From the NCBI GenBank assembly GCA_002317175.1, contig DCJA01000018.1, forward strand, positions 8,269 to 72,268: a stretch of 64,000 nucleotides of DNA, given 5' to 3'. Each line of letters starts with the position of its first letter. The stretch's first letter is position 1. A model generated the notes under the pieces. The model did not search any database and had not been told where the DNA came from. It saw only the letters and a list, made by a program, of their open reading frames with translations. Below, piece after piece: positions 45,241 to 52,557 of this stretch. The position numbers and the translations under genes were made by a program. The stretch is from Lachnospiraceae bacterium UBA1712 (GTDB lineage: Bacteria; Bacillota; Clostridia; Lachnospirales; Lachnospiraceae).

Positions 45241-46443
45241 ATGAACACAACCACACAACTTAATTCTATGAGCGAATCATTATCACTTAAATCTACGAAC
45301 AACTCATCATCACTCAAAGAGCGCCAGTGTCTATATTTCCTACAGGGCACAGAACTAATCGGCAATGTCACAATAAGAAAACTACATAATTATTTTGGAA
45401 GTTATGAGAATACATATCTCGCTTCAGAAAAGGAATTGTCTTCGCTACTTTCCGCTAAGATGCTATCCCGCTTTCTAAATGACAAAGCTAGAAAAGACAT
45501 CGAATACGAATATAGCCGGCTTGCGAGGTCCGATATTCATTATTACACGGATTGCGATAGCGAATACCCCCATCGACTATTTGAGTTGCATGACTATCCT
45601 CCTGCAATTCTAGTCAACGGAGAGCTTCCCAATCCTTCCATACCTTCGATTGCTATCATTGGAGCACGAAACTGCAGCAATTATGGACGTGCCATGACTG
45701 AAGAATATACCAGTGCAATAGCCAAAAGCGGAATTCAGATTATCAGCGGAATGGCAATGGGCATTGATGGAATAGCCGGACGAGTTGCCCTTAGGTCCAA
45801 TGGAAGAAGCTTTGCTGTGCTAGGGTGTGGTCCGGATGTCTGCTACCCTTCTACCAATAGAGACCTTTTTGACAGTTTGCGTATCAATGGTGGTATTATT
45901 TCAGAATATACTCTGGGAACTCCAGGAGCTGGCTGGCACTTTCCTATGCGCAACAGAATTATATCTGCTTTATCTGATGTGCTACTGGTAATGGAAGCCA
46001 AAGAAAAAAGCGGAACCATGATTACCGTTGATTTTGCTCTGGAGCTAGGCAGAGAAGTATATGTTCTTCCTGGCAGAAATCATGATGTTATGAGTACTGG
46101 TTGTAATCAGCTCATCAAGCAGGGGGCACACATCTTATTATCTCCTGAAGATTTCATCACAGATTTTCTTACCAGTATGGTTGAAAAAGCTGAATATCAG
46201 GATTACTTCTCTTCTCTTTCTGACGAAAGCACACTCCATAAAGACGGCCCTATCTTCAATTCACCGGAAGAACAACTTATATATAACTGTCTTGACTACA
46301 CGCCTCAGCCACTCGACCAGATTTACAGAAAGGTCAATGCTCAGATTCCTATCACTATTTCTGGTCTTATGGTCACATTGACCAACCTATCTGTTGCAGG
46401 ATATGTAACATCTATCGGAGGTTCAAACTATGCATGGAAATAA
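45241..46443 (+). CDS. dprA: DNA-processing protein DprA
   Basis: 400 residues. Loads RecA on incoming single-stranded DNA during transformation. The N-terminal part (28-110) is a degenerate SAM/HhH region (LQGTELIGNVTIRKLHNYFGSYENTYLA). The Rossmann core reads SIAIIGARNCSNYGRAMTEEYT, IISGMAMGIDGIAGRVAL, FAVLGCGPDVCYPSTNRDLF and GTPGAGWHFPMRNRIISALSDVLLVMEA. The C-terminal winged helix (about 335-400) is present. No ribosome site is visible before the ATG at 45241, and the Ser/Asn-rich first 25 residues are unusual, so the true start may lie downstream. Usually adjacent to comM; here separated by the RelE-like pair. Confidence 0.93.
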   Translation: MNTTTQLNSMSESLSLKSTNNSSSLKERQCLYFLQGTELIGNVTIRKLHNYFGSYENTYLASEKELSSLLSAKMLSRFLNDKARKDIEYEYSRLARSDIHYYTDCDSEYPHRLFELHDYPPAILVNGELPNPSIPSIAIIGARNCSNYGRAMTEEYTSAIAKSGIQIISGMAMGIDGIAGRVALRSNGRSFAVLGCGPDVCYPSTNRDLFDSLRINGGIISEYTLGTPGAGWHFPMRNRIISALSDVLLVMEAKEKSGTMITVDFALELGREVYVLPGRNHDVMSTGCNQLIKQGAHILLSPEDFITDFLTSMVEKAEYQDYFSSLSDESTLHKDGPIFNSPEEQLIYNCLDYTPQPLDQIYRKVNAQIPITISGLMVTLTNLSVAGYVTSIGGSNYAWK

Positions 46444-46448
46444 AAATG

Positions 46449-46457
46449 TGTTAGAAT
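46449..46457 (+). promoter_or_regulatory. Extended -10 promoter for the DinJ/PIN module
   Basis: TGTTAGAAT (TGN plus TAGAAT at 46452-46457) lies immediately after the dprA stop, about 50 bases before the antitoxin ATG. The leader has CTGTA/TACAG and GTGTTA/TAACAC inverted repeats that could be operators. Confidence 0.35.
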
Positions 46458-46507
46458 ACTACTGTATTAACAATGCGTATTTACAGCGTAACACAAGGAG
46501 GTCGAAT

Positions 46508-46792
46508 ATGAGCTCTACTACTATTACATTCCGAACAGACTCTGCGGTCAAAGAACAGGCAAGCCAAATATACGAATCACTAGGTATGAATCTATCTACT
46601 GCATTAAATATGTTTATGAAACAAACAATTCTTAAGCAAGCTTTTCCTTGTTGTTTAGATTCTGAAATTGCAAGTGATTCAAAATCCACTTATCCTGATG
46701 GTTTTTTTGAACTTTTGGGAACTGGCGACAATTTAGGTTTTGATGAAGAACCTGAAGATTTTCTTCCTTCTCCCGTCGCTCCATTATTATAG
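46508..46792 (+). CDS. RelB/DinJ family antitoxin
   Basis: 94 residues from the ATG at 46508, which has AAGGAGG seven bases upstream; longer readings run into dprA. The ribbon-helix-helix start SSTTITFRTDSAVKEQASQIYESLGMNLSTALNMFMKQ is the DinJ/RelB signature (beta strand 3-9, then LNLSTAINMF-type helix). The C-terminal half is acidic (DEEPEDF) and would bind the toxin. The partner is a PIN-domain protein instead of the usual YafQ/RelE. Confidence 0.9.
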   Translation: MSSTTITFRTDSAVKEQASQIYESLGMNLSTALNMFMKQTILKQAFPCCLDSEIASDSKSTYPDGFFELLGTGDNLGFDEEPEDFLPSPVAPLL

Positions 46793-46811
46793 TTACTAAT
46801 GAGGATAAATT

Positions 46812-47213
46812 ATGCTCTACTTCTTAGATACAAACATTATTATTTATTCGTTGAAAAATAGTTTCCCCTCCATCAGGGAACACTTCGAAGCTACGCCTAT
46901 GCAATCAATTGTGATCCCATCAATTGTATTGTCTGAAATCGAATATGGCGCACACAAAAGCAATGATTACAACAAAACCATAAGCATATATAACAAATTC
47001 ACCAGTTGCTTTGAATCTGTTTCATTTTCCCAAAACGCATCAAAAACATATGGATCAATTCGAAGCTATCTAGAAAGCATGGGTACTCCGATAGGACAAA
47101 ACGATTTAATAATAGCATCAATGGTCCTCTCCAAAAATGGAATACTAGTCACACACAACACAAAGGAATTTTCACGCATTCCTGGACTAAAAATAGAAGA
47201 CTGGACAAACTAA
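46812..47213 (+). CDS. vapC: PIN-domain toxin (VapC family) paired with a DinJ-type antitoxin
   Basis: 133 residues. LYFLDTNIIIYSLK (Asp6), IVLSEIEYGAHKS (Glu about 44), GTPIGQNDLIIASMVL (Asp about 99), LVTHNTKEFSRIPGLKIEDW. Clearly homologous over its whole length to the VapC at 42305-42706, with the same 133-residue length and the same C-terminal signature, but on the opposite strand. Preceded by GAGGA in the 19-base gap after the antitoxin. Its stop lies inside a terminator hairpin. Confidence 0.92.
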   Translation: MLYFLDTNIIIYSLKNSFPSIREHFEATPMQSIVIPSIVLSEIEYGAHKSNDYNKTISIYNKFTSCFESVSFSQNASKTYGSIRSYLESMGTPIGQNDLIIASMVLSKNGILVTHNTKEFSRIPGLKIEDWTN

Positions 47214-47228
47214 CCTGTCCAGTCTTCT
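47195..47228. terminator. Hairpin between the convergent PIN toxin and ribF
   Basis: AGAAGACTGGACA and TGTCCAGTCTTCT are perfectly complementary (13 bp) around AACTAACC. The stop codon of the toxin is in the loop. T-tracts are short, but the position between convergent genes suggests a bidirectional terminator. Confidence 0.65.
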
Positions 47229-47257
47229 ATAAACCATACTTATTACAATATTCATAT

Positions 47258-48244
47258 TCAATTTGCATGAATTATCTGTTCAATATCACTCTCTATCTGA
47301 GCCTTCAATTCCTCCACTGATGCAAATCGACGTTCTGGCCTTACCATTCGTAACAGATTCACCGTAATTGTTTTTCCATAAAGATCGCCATCAAAATCAA
47401 AGATAAAGGTTTCAACCACTACTTTCTTTTCATCAGTAACAGTGGGCTTCACACCCACATTGGTTATTCCTCTGTAATGTCCACCGCCAAATGAAATCAT
47501 GGCTTCATAGACTCCAAATGGTGGCAACAGTTTATCGTCTTCAGGAATCAGATTAACAGTAGGAAGACCAATTGTTCTTCCAATCTGTTTTCCCTTTGTT
47601 ACAACACCAGTCACACTATAATATGCTCCAATATGCTCAGTAACCAGTTCCATTTGTCCTGCTTCAACTTCTTTTCTGATCAAAGTTGAACTAATATCTT
47701 CGCACGAACTCTTATCATCTTCTGCCACAACACTATTAGCTTCTTTAATGTCTTTGTCAGAAGCATAACTATCGCTTTTTCCCGCTTTTACCTTGTCGCA
47801 AATCTTAACTTCAAATCCAAGCTCATTGCCCAGTTTATTAAGAAGTTCAACATCACCTTTACCTTTATCTCCAAAGGTAAAGTCTGGACCACACACTACA
47901 GCCTTAGTATGCATCTTCTTAATAAGAATATCCTGCACAAAGTCTGCTGCTGCAACAGCCGCACTCTCTTTGTTAAGAGGATACTCCACCAGCACATCCA
48001 CACCCAGTTTTGCAAATATATGTCGCTTCTCATCTCTTGTGGTAAGTCCCTTATAGCTTCCATCGCCAAAAAAAGCCGCAGGACTTGGTTCAAAAGTAAA
48101 TACTGCAGTCTTATAGCCTTTAGACTTATAATCCATAATCTCTTCTATGAGTTTCTGATGTCCTCTGTGGATTCCATCAAACTTACCTATTGCAACACTA
48201 TATTCACCTTCAAGTTCAAATTCAGTAGTTTCTATTATTTCCAA
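47258..48244 (-). CDS. ribF: Bifunctional riboflavin kinase / FAD synthetase
   Basis: 328 residues from a TTG at 48244 with AAGGAG nine bases upstream. That start gives the family-typical opening MEIIETTEFELEGEYSVAIGK; an ATG eight codons earlier (48268) has no ribosome site. Adenylyltransferase half: AIGKFDGIHRGHQKLI (HxGH motif), VFTFEPSPAAFF, VVCGPDFTFGDKGKG and the ISSTLIR motif, which is preceded by an unusual Lys/Ser/Asp-rich insert of about 25 residues. Riboflavin kinase half: VTKGKQIGRTIGLPTVNL and GVYEAMISFGGGHYRGITNVGVKPTV. Makes FMN and FAD. Confidence 0.95.
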   Translation of the reverse strand: MEIIETTEFELEGEYSVAIGKFDGIHRGHQKLIEEIMDYKSKGYKTAVFTFEPSPAAFFGDGSYKGLTTRDEKRHIFAKLGVDVLVEYPLNKESAAVAAADFVQDILIKKMHTKAVVCGPDFTFGDKGKGDVELLNKLGNELGFEVKICDKVKAGKSDSYASDKDIKEANSVVAEDDKSSCEDISSTLIRKEVEAGQMELVTEHIGAYYSVTGVVTKGKQIGRTIGLPTVNLIPEDDKLLPPFGVYEAMISFGGGHYRGITNVGVKPTVTDEKKVVVETFIFDFDGDLYGKTITVNLLRMVRPERRFASVEELKAQIESDIEQIIHAN

Positions 48245-48292
48245 TCTAGAATACTCCTTATTTTCCATTAATACTTTTTGACTACTCAATAA

Positions 48293-48697
48293 CTACTGTA
48301 AAATTCCCTGCTCCACCAGATAATGTTTGATTGCATTTGAAAATTCTTCAGCTCTTTCTATCTGTTTCTTAGCCTCTTCACTAGAAGCAATGAAAAAATC
48401 TAAATAGTCTGCTTTCTCTCGGTTGTTAGATGCTTGCGTTATTATTTTCGAAAGTCCTTTTGGAAAGATTTCGTCTTTTATATAGTTCTGATTAAAAAAG
48501 GCAATAACTCCGCTGTGTTTACTACTATCAAAACCTTTCAATGCATTAACTGACCTAATAGCATGAAAAATTGAGTAATATGCTCTGTTCAGCGCATTTT
48601 TATATCTGCCATTTTCATACATAAGTCTGGCATCTTCAAGGTTTTCCAGACTAGTTTCAAAGCGATATCGGGATAATTCTTTTACGCGCTCTTCCAT
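48293..48697 (-). CDS. HEPN-domain protein, toxin of a HEPN-MNT pair
   Basis: 134 residues, all helical. NALNRAYYSIFHAIRSVNALKGF is the core of the COG1895-type HEPN family that pairs with minimal nucleotidyltransferases. FFNQNYIKDEIFPKGLSK and SSEEAKKQIERAEEFSNAIKHYL follow. In characterised pairs the HEPN protein is an RNase silenced by AMPylation by its MNT partner. The RX4-6HXY RNase motif is not obvious, so catalysis is uncertain. Start ATG at 48697 (GGGG eight bases upstream) overlaps the MNT gene by 16 bases. Confidence 0.87.
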   Translation of the reverse strand: MEERVKELSRYRFETSLENLEDARLMYENGRYKNALNRAYYSIFHAIRSVNALKGFDSSKHSGVIAFFNQNYIKDEIFPKGLSKIITQASNNREKADYLDFFIASSEEAKKQIERAEEFSNAIKHYLVEQGILQ

Positions 48698-49224
48698 AAA
48701 ACAATCCCCTCTCTGTCAACATTTTTATAAAACGGAAGTGTCGTTTTCCACTTCATAAATTCGCTCTGTTCAATGGATATAACAGATAATGTAATACCCA
48801 AATCCAACTGGTAGTCAACCACAACATCTGACATCCTATCATATTGTTCTTCTGTCTGCTCTTCTCTCAGCACAAGTGCCATATCAACATCAGATTCCTC
48901 AGTTTCCTGCCCTCTTGCATATGAGCCATAAAGCACTATCTCTGCAATACTACTGCCATAGATTTCCCCGAAAGCTTCACACATCTCATACAGTTTTTTT
49001 ATAATTTCAGGATGTTTACTGTTGAGTTTAATCCGCTGTCTCCAATTACGGTAATCACCGCTTTTTACTCTTCTGTCACAAGGATATTCGGCACTTTTTG
49101 GAATCAGCCACTGATTACCGAGTTTTTCCCCTTCCAAAGCACCTTGGATAAGCATTCTTCTGATGTTTCCCGGATCCTTCCCGGAGATTTTGGCATATTG
49201 TGATACTGTATAATATTCACTCAT
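48682..49224 (-). CDS. HTH-nucleotidyltransferase (MNT) antitoxin
   Basis: 180 residues from the ATG at 49224, with GGAGGGAG nine bases upstream. Residues 1-45 are an excisionase/MerR-like helix-turn-helix (YYTVSQYAKISGKDPGNIRRMLIQGAL...GNQWLIPK). Residues 80-180 are a minimal nucleotidyltransferase with IVLYGSYARGQETEESDVDMALVL, the GSxxxG...SDxD signature. Most MntA-type antitoxins lack the DNA-binding domain, so this one could both modify the HEPN partner and repress its own operon. A palindrome in its promoter spacer fits that. Confidence 0.88.
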   Translation of the reverse strand: MSEYYTVSQYAKISGKDPGNIRRMLIQGALEGEKLGNQWLIPKSAEYPCDRRVKSGDYRNWRQRIKLNSKHPEIIKKLYEMCEAFGEIYGSSIAEIVLYGSYARGQETEESDVDMALVLREEQTEEQYDRMSDVVVDYQLDLGITLSVISIEQSEFMKWKTTLPFYKNVDREGIVLWKSA

Positions 49225-49247
49225 ATAATGCATCTCCCTCCAAGTAA

Positions 49248-49276
49248 ACATTAACACGCTGTCGTGTAAATGTCAA
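49248..49276 (-). promoter_or_regulatory. HEPN-MNT promoter with palindrome in the spacer
   Basis: Minus-strand TTGACA (49276-49271), a 17-base spacer and TAATGT (49253-49248). The palindrome ACACG-CTGT-CGTGT (49254-49267) fills the spacer, a likely operator for the HTH domain of the first gene product. Confidence 0.6.
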
Positions 49277-49388
49277 TCAAGCTATCAATCCAAAATATCC
49301 TTACCCGTTTGCACCTGCCTATCCTACAAGTATATACCAATATTTATATCATAAAGCAGAAAAGATTATACCATACCTGCATCAGATA

Positions 49389-49417
49389 TTGACAAAAAAA
49401 CTTACTCTTGCTATAGT
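49389..49417 (+). promoter_or_regulatory. Promoter of the riboswitch-controlled exchanger gene
   Basis: TTGACA (49389-49394), 17 bases, TATAGT (49412-49417). Near-consensus. The predicted start at about 49424 is just upstream of the riboswitch P1 stem. Confidence 0.8.
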
Positions 49418-49429
49418 TAGCCTAATCTC

Positions 49430-49519
49430 CGTGAGGGAGTAGCAAGCGGCACATACCGGATTAAGTCAACAATCGCGACGCAATGGGCGTCTGGCTTAAT
49501 TTAAAATGCGAGACTCATG
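49430..49519 (+). promoter_or_regulatory. yybP-ykoY family (manganese-sensing) riboswitch
   Basis: P1 is CGTGAG (49430-49435) with CTCATG (49514-49519). The conserved loop GGGAGTAGC follows P1 directly (49435-49443) and the matching loop GCGAGA lies just before its 3' strand (49508-49513). Between them GCGACGC/GGGCGTC forms an internal stem. These are the two cross-docking loops of the yybP-ykoY aptamer. The 3' strand of P1 is also the 5' strand of the terminator, so binding of Mn2+ should prevent termination and switch the exchanger on. Ligand by family knowledge, not measured here. Confidence 0.85.
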
Positions 49520-49551
49520 TATAGCAATCGCTATATGTGCAGTCTTTTTTT
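49512..49551 (+). terminator. Riboswitch expression-platform terminator
   Basis: GACTCATGTATAGC pairs with GCTATATGTGCAGTC (one bulged base) around AATC, followed by seven T. It shares GACTCATG with the riboswitch P1, so the two structures exclude each other. Confidence 0.85.
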
Positions 49552-49615
49552 ATTGTTTATGTCAGATTTGCGGAGATTAAAGTGTATTGTATTAATTTAA
49601 TATGGAGGGTATATT

Positions 49616-50674
49616 ATGATTCCTGTATTATTGTTTGTTTTAGGACTTGTTTTACTAATCAAGGGTGGTGACTGGTTTGTAGATGGAGCAGTTGGTATTG
49701 CACATCGATTCAATATGCCAGAAATCCTTATTGGTGCCACTGTTGTGTCAATTGGAACTACACTTCCAGAGGTAATGGTTTCAGCCGGTGGTGCGCTCAA
49801 AGGTATTGGTGCCATGGCTTATGGAAATGCGCTGGGTTCAATTATATGTAACACCGCTCTTATTGCTGCTATTACAATAGCTGTTAAGCCTTCAACTATT
49901 GATAAAAAGAGTTTGAAGACTCCAGTTATATTCTTTACTCTGGCAGCTATTATCTACGTGTTTGTATCATACTTTACTGGCTCATTTTCAAGAATCTCAG
50001 GTGTTTTACTGTTAACACTGTTTGTTATCTATATGGCACTTTCTATCAAGCAGGCTATTGCTGCTAAAGAAGTTACTCCAGCAGTTACTGATACTCCGAC
50101 AGATAAAGTACAAACTGTAAATGAAAACGCCGAAGAAAATGCTATCGAAAACAGCGCCAATTCTACTGAAGCAGATGGCAATGAAAAGAAATCCTTCAAG
50201 GATTCAACTGCCAAGGATATCTTCTTTCTTATATTAGGAGCTGCACTTATTGCTTACGGAGCTAATCTTCTTGTAGACAATGGAACTATTATCGCTACAG
50301 CTCTTGGTGTTCCTGATGCTGTTATCGCTCTTACATTTGTAGCTCTTGGAACTTCACTTCCAGAGCTTGTAACAGCAATTACATCACTTGCCAAGGGGTC
50401 AGGAGCCCTTTCTCTCGGCAACATCATTGGAGCCAATATGTTCAACATGGTTCTTGTAACTGGACTTTCAGTCACTCTGGCACCATTTGATGTACCATGT
50501 GATAAGTTCATTGCCGGTATCAACTCTTCGCTCGTAGTTGATATTCCTGTAATGATTTTCGTATCACTTGTACTTATAGTTCCAGCACTTATTCGTGGCA
50601 AAATGTCCAGAATCCAGGGAATTGTACTTCTTGCAACATATGCTGCATTCTGTGCATTCCAGTTTATATTCTAG
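49616..50674 (+). CDS. CaCA-family cation exchanger (Na+/Ca2+ antiporter type)
   Basis: 352 residues, about ten membrane helices. The two alpha-repeats are clear: EILIGATVVSIGTTLPEVMVSAGGAL (about 35-60) and DAVIALTFVALGTSLPELVTAITSL (about 235-262), each followed by GNALGSIICN / GNIIGANMFNM. A hydrophilic Glu/Asn-rich cytosolic loop lies at about 155-205. Homologous to YrbG-type exchangers. The manganese riboswitch in front suggests that here it exports Mn2+, or Ca2+ in a Mn-responsive way. Start ATG at 49616 after TGGAGGG. Confidence 0.93.
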   Translation: MIPVLLFVLGLVLLIKGGDWFVDGAVGIAHRFNMPEILIGATVVSIGTTLPEVMVSAGGALKGIGAMAYGNALGSIICNTALIAAITIAVKPSTIDKKSLKTPVIFFTLAAIIYVFVSYFTGSFSRISGVLLLTLFVIYMALSIKQAIAAKEVTPAVTDTPTDKVQTVNENAEENAIENSANSTEADGNEKKSFKDSTAKDIFFLILGAALIAYGANLLVDNGTIIATALGVPDAVIALTFVALGTSLPELVTAITSLAKGSGALSLGNIIGANMFNMVLVTGLSVTLAPFDVPCDKFIAGINSSLVVDIPVMIFVSLVLIVPALIRGKMSRIQGIVLLATYAAFCAFQFIF

Positions 50675-50698
50675 AATTTCCACTATTGTATAGCAAAT

Positions 50699-50732
50699 AA
50701 GACCTCTGAATTTGATGATTCAGAGGTCTTTT
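50699..50732. terminator. Terminator between the exchanger and aroE-aroK
   Basis: AAGACCTCTGAAT pairs with ATTCAGAGGTCTT (13 bp) around a 6-base loop, followed by TTTTC on the plus strand. It sits between convergent genes and may act on both. Confidence 0.85.
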
Positions 50733-50823
50733 CAAATAATCATTATTTGTACAGTATTATTATTATTTCCGCTTCAGTATTATTATTCATAAAGCATTCC
50801 ACTGATGAACTTTGGGCATGTTG

Positions 50824-52176
50824 TCATATTAATTCCAACAGCCTATCCACATTCGCGTAGTAATCCCCGTCCCAGTTCACATCCAGCTTAATATCTGCAA
50901 ATGCTTCATATATCGGCATGCGTTCTTCATACAGTTTCTTAAGTTTATCACCAGCTGATAAAGGTCTGCCTTCTGTGGCCAGCTTTTCCAGTTGCTGATT
51001 TAAGAATACTATTTTTCCATTCTGCTTAAGTGCAGTTCTGTTGTCTTCTCTAAGAACAGCACCACCACCTGTAGCTATGATAATTCCGCTTTCCTTTGCG
51101 AACTTCTTGACAACCAGGCTTTCCTTTTCCCTAAACTCATCTACTCCATGACTGGTAATGTAATCTCCAGCCTTCATACCATATTCCAAGGTGAATTCGT
51201 CATCAGTATCTATAAGTTTTCTTCCAAGGCGCTCACAAAGCATTTTTCCCATTGTAGTCTTGCCACATCCAGGCATTCCAATAAGTACAATGTTCTCCTT
51301 CTGGCCTCTTACATAGCTTACAACTTTTTCAATCTCATCAATGGCATCCTTAGAAAGCTTTGAATCAATTTTAAGATCAACTTTATCAAGTTCATCCGCA
51401 TGTTTCCATATTTCTTCTGCATACCAGCCTTGAGCAATGAGCATTGCCAGTCCACATGTAGCAGCTATTCCTCGCTTTTTAGCCTCCATAACCAGATATG
51501 TATCAAGCGGATTGTATATTACATCTATTACAGCCTCCAGGCTGTCAAATAAGCCAAGATCAATTGGCATAGCATCATTGTTAGGATACATTCCAACTGG
51601 GGTTGTATTAACCAGAATTGACGCATCCTTCCATTCTTCAAACTGACTATAATCAGACTTAACGATATCCTGTCCATCTTTCCAATATGCAGGGCGACTG
51701 TTCTTATTATCTGCTGAAGTCTCAGATTTATCTCCACATCCTGCTTCATTCTTCTTACGCGAAACCACGGTTACAGACTTAGCCCCACTTTTGAGTGCCA
51801 CATAAGTAGCTGTTTTAGAAGTTCCACCACTTCCCAGAATTACGACCTTTTTATCTTTCCAGTCTGCTCCTATGCTCTTTGCCAAATATGCAAAACCCAG
51901 GCAATCTGTATTAAAACCAAGTACCTTATCCCCCATATTAAGAAGTGTATTGACGCATCCAATATCTGTCGCAATCTCGTCTGGCTGGCAGTGCTTCATG
52001 GCAACTTCTTTATACGGAATCGTAACATTGATTCCCTCAAAATCAGCTTTCTCTAGAAACTCATCCACCTCTTCCCTACTAACAGGTATAAGACCATAAT
52101 CTGGCTTTCCCATCTGACTATGTAATACCGGCGAAAAGCTATGCCCAAGTTTCTCACCTAATAAACCATATTTCAT
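50824..52176 (-). CDS. aroE: Fused shikimate dehydrogenase / shikimate kinase
   Basis: 450 residues. Residues 1-270 are shikimate dehydrogenase: LLGEKLGHSFSPVLHSQM, the catalytic Lys56 in NVTIPYKEVA, Asp91 in GFNTDCLGF, the NADP loop VVILGSGGTSKTA and LVNTTPVGMYPN. An extra Glu/Lys/Asn-rich loop lies at about 142-168. Residues 290-450 are shikimate kinase: Walker A GMPGCGKT at 300-307, DTDDEFTLEYG, FREKESLVVKKFA and ATGGGAVLR. Catalyses two consecutive steps to shikimate-3-phosphate. Fusions of these two steps occur in some Clostridia. Start ATG at 52176 after AGGGAGAAAC. Confidence 0.95.
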   Translation of the reverse strand: MKYGLLGEKLGHSFSPVLHSQMGKPDYGLIPVSREEVDEFLEKADFEGINVTIPYKEVAMKHCQPDEIATDIGCVNTLLNMGDKVLGFNTDCLGFAYLAKSIGADWKDKKVVILGSGGTSKTATYVALKSGAKSVTVVSRKKNEAGCGDKSETSADNKNSRPAYWKDGQDIVKSDYSQFEEWKDASILVNTTPVGMYPNNDAMPIDLGLFDSLEAVIDVIYNPLDTYLVMEAKKRGIAATCGLAMLIAQGWYAEEIWKHADELDKVDLKIDSKLSKDAIDEIEKVVSYVRGQKENIVLIGMPGCGKTTMGKMLCERLGRKLIDTDDEFTLEYGMKAGDYITSHGVDEFREKESLVVKKFAKESGIIIATGGGAVLREDNRTALKQNGKIVFLNQQLEKLATEGRPLSAGDKLKKLYEERMPIYEAFADIKLDVNWDGDYYANVDRLLELI

Positions 52177-52219
52177 ATCTGTTTCTCCCTAATAATCCTA
52201 TTTCAATCCAATCCAAGTA

Positions 52220-52247
52220 TTGAAAAATAAAATCAAAAGCGTATAAT
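52220..52247 (+). promoter_or_regulatory. Promoter of the putative antisense antitoxin RNA
   Basis: TTGAAA (52220-52225), 16 bases, TATAAT (52242-52247). There is no ORF downstream before the terminator at 52307-52350, so the product is a non-coding RNA of about 100 bases. Confidence 0.65.
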
Positions 52248-52253
52248 TTCATT

Positions 52254-52352
52254 ATAAAAACAAAGGCACTGCCGATAGACGGCTAGCCCAATTTATATTG
52301 GTTACAAAAAACGATCGCCATAAGTTTGGAAGCTACTGGCGGTCGTTTTTAT
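52254..52352 (+). ncRNA. Putative antisense RNA (type I antitoxin)
   Basis: Predicted from the promoter above to the bidirectional terminator. It contains two small hairpins, GCCG-ATAGA-CGGC (about 52271-52283) and CCAAT/ATTGG (about 52288-52302), and then the terminator stem. Its last 45 or so bases are complementary to the 3' end of the hydrophobic-peptide mRNA, including the last five codons and stop. This convergent, 3'-overlapping layout is that of txpA/RatA, bsrG/SR4 and fst/RNAII systems. Confidence 0.55.
52307..52350. terminator. Bidirectional terminator shared by toxin mRNA and antisense RNA
   Basis: AAAAACGATCGCCA and TGGCGGTCGTTTTT pair over 14 bp (one G-U on the plus strand, a C-A mismatch on the minus strand) with T-tracts in both directions. 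The loop holds the stop codon of the small peptide. Confidence 0.75.
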
Positions 52353-52440
52353 TGTGTTCGATATATCTTCCAACTGCAATTCCTGTTGAAAAAATGGTAA
52401 TAACGGCAGCAACCGCACCTAATATTTCCATAACTATCAT
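52333..52440 (-). CDS. Putative type I toxin, 35-residue hydrophobic peptide
   Basis: Reads MIVMEILGAVAAVITIFSTG followed by IAVGRYIEHNKNDRQ. One membrane helix (about 4-24) and a charged C-terminal tail, the architecture of small holin-like type I toxins of Firmicutes (Fst, TxpA, BsrG). The ATG at 52440 has a strong ribosome site GGAGGG eight bases upstream. It has its own promoter at 52558-52586 and a long leader with stable hairpins, such as CTACCGC/GCGGTAG-like (52527-52542) and CAGAGGG/CCCTCTG (about 52491-52511), which could delay translation. An antisense RNA is predicted on the other strand. Toxicity is inferred from layout only. Confidence 0.65.
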   Translation of the reverse strand: MIVMEILGAVAAVITIFSTGIAVGRYIEHNKNDRQ

Positions 52441-52557
52441 CGCAGAAGCCCTCCTTTCATCTGATTCCTATATAAGGTATCTATATATTCAGAGGGTCAC
52501 AGTCCCTCTGCTTGAGGGATAACCGCCTACCGCTTACGGCAGAGCCTTCTCATAACT

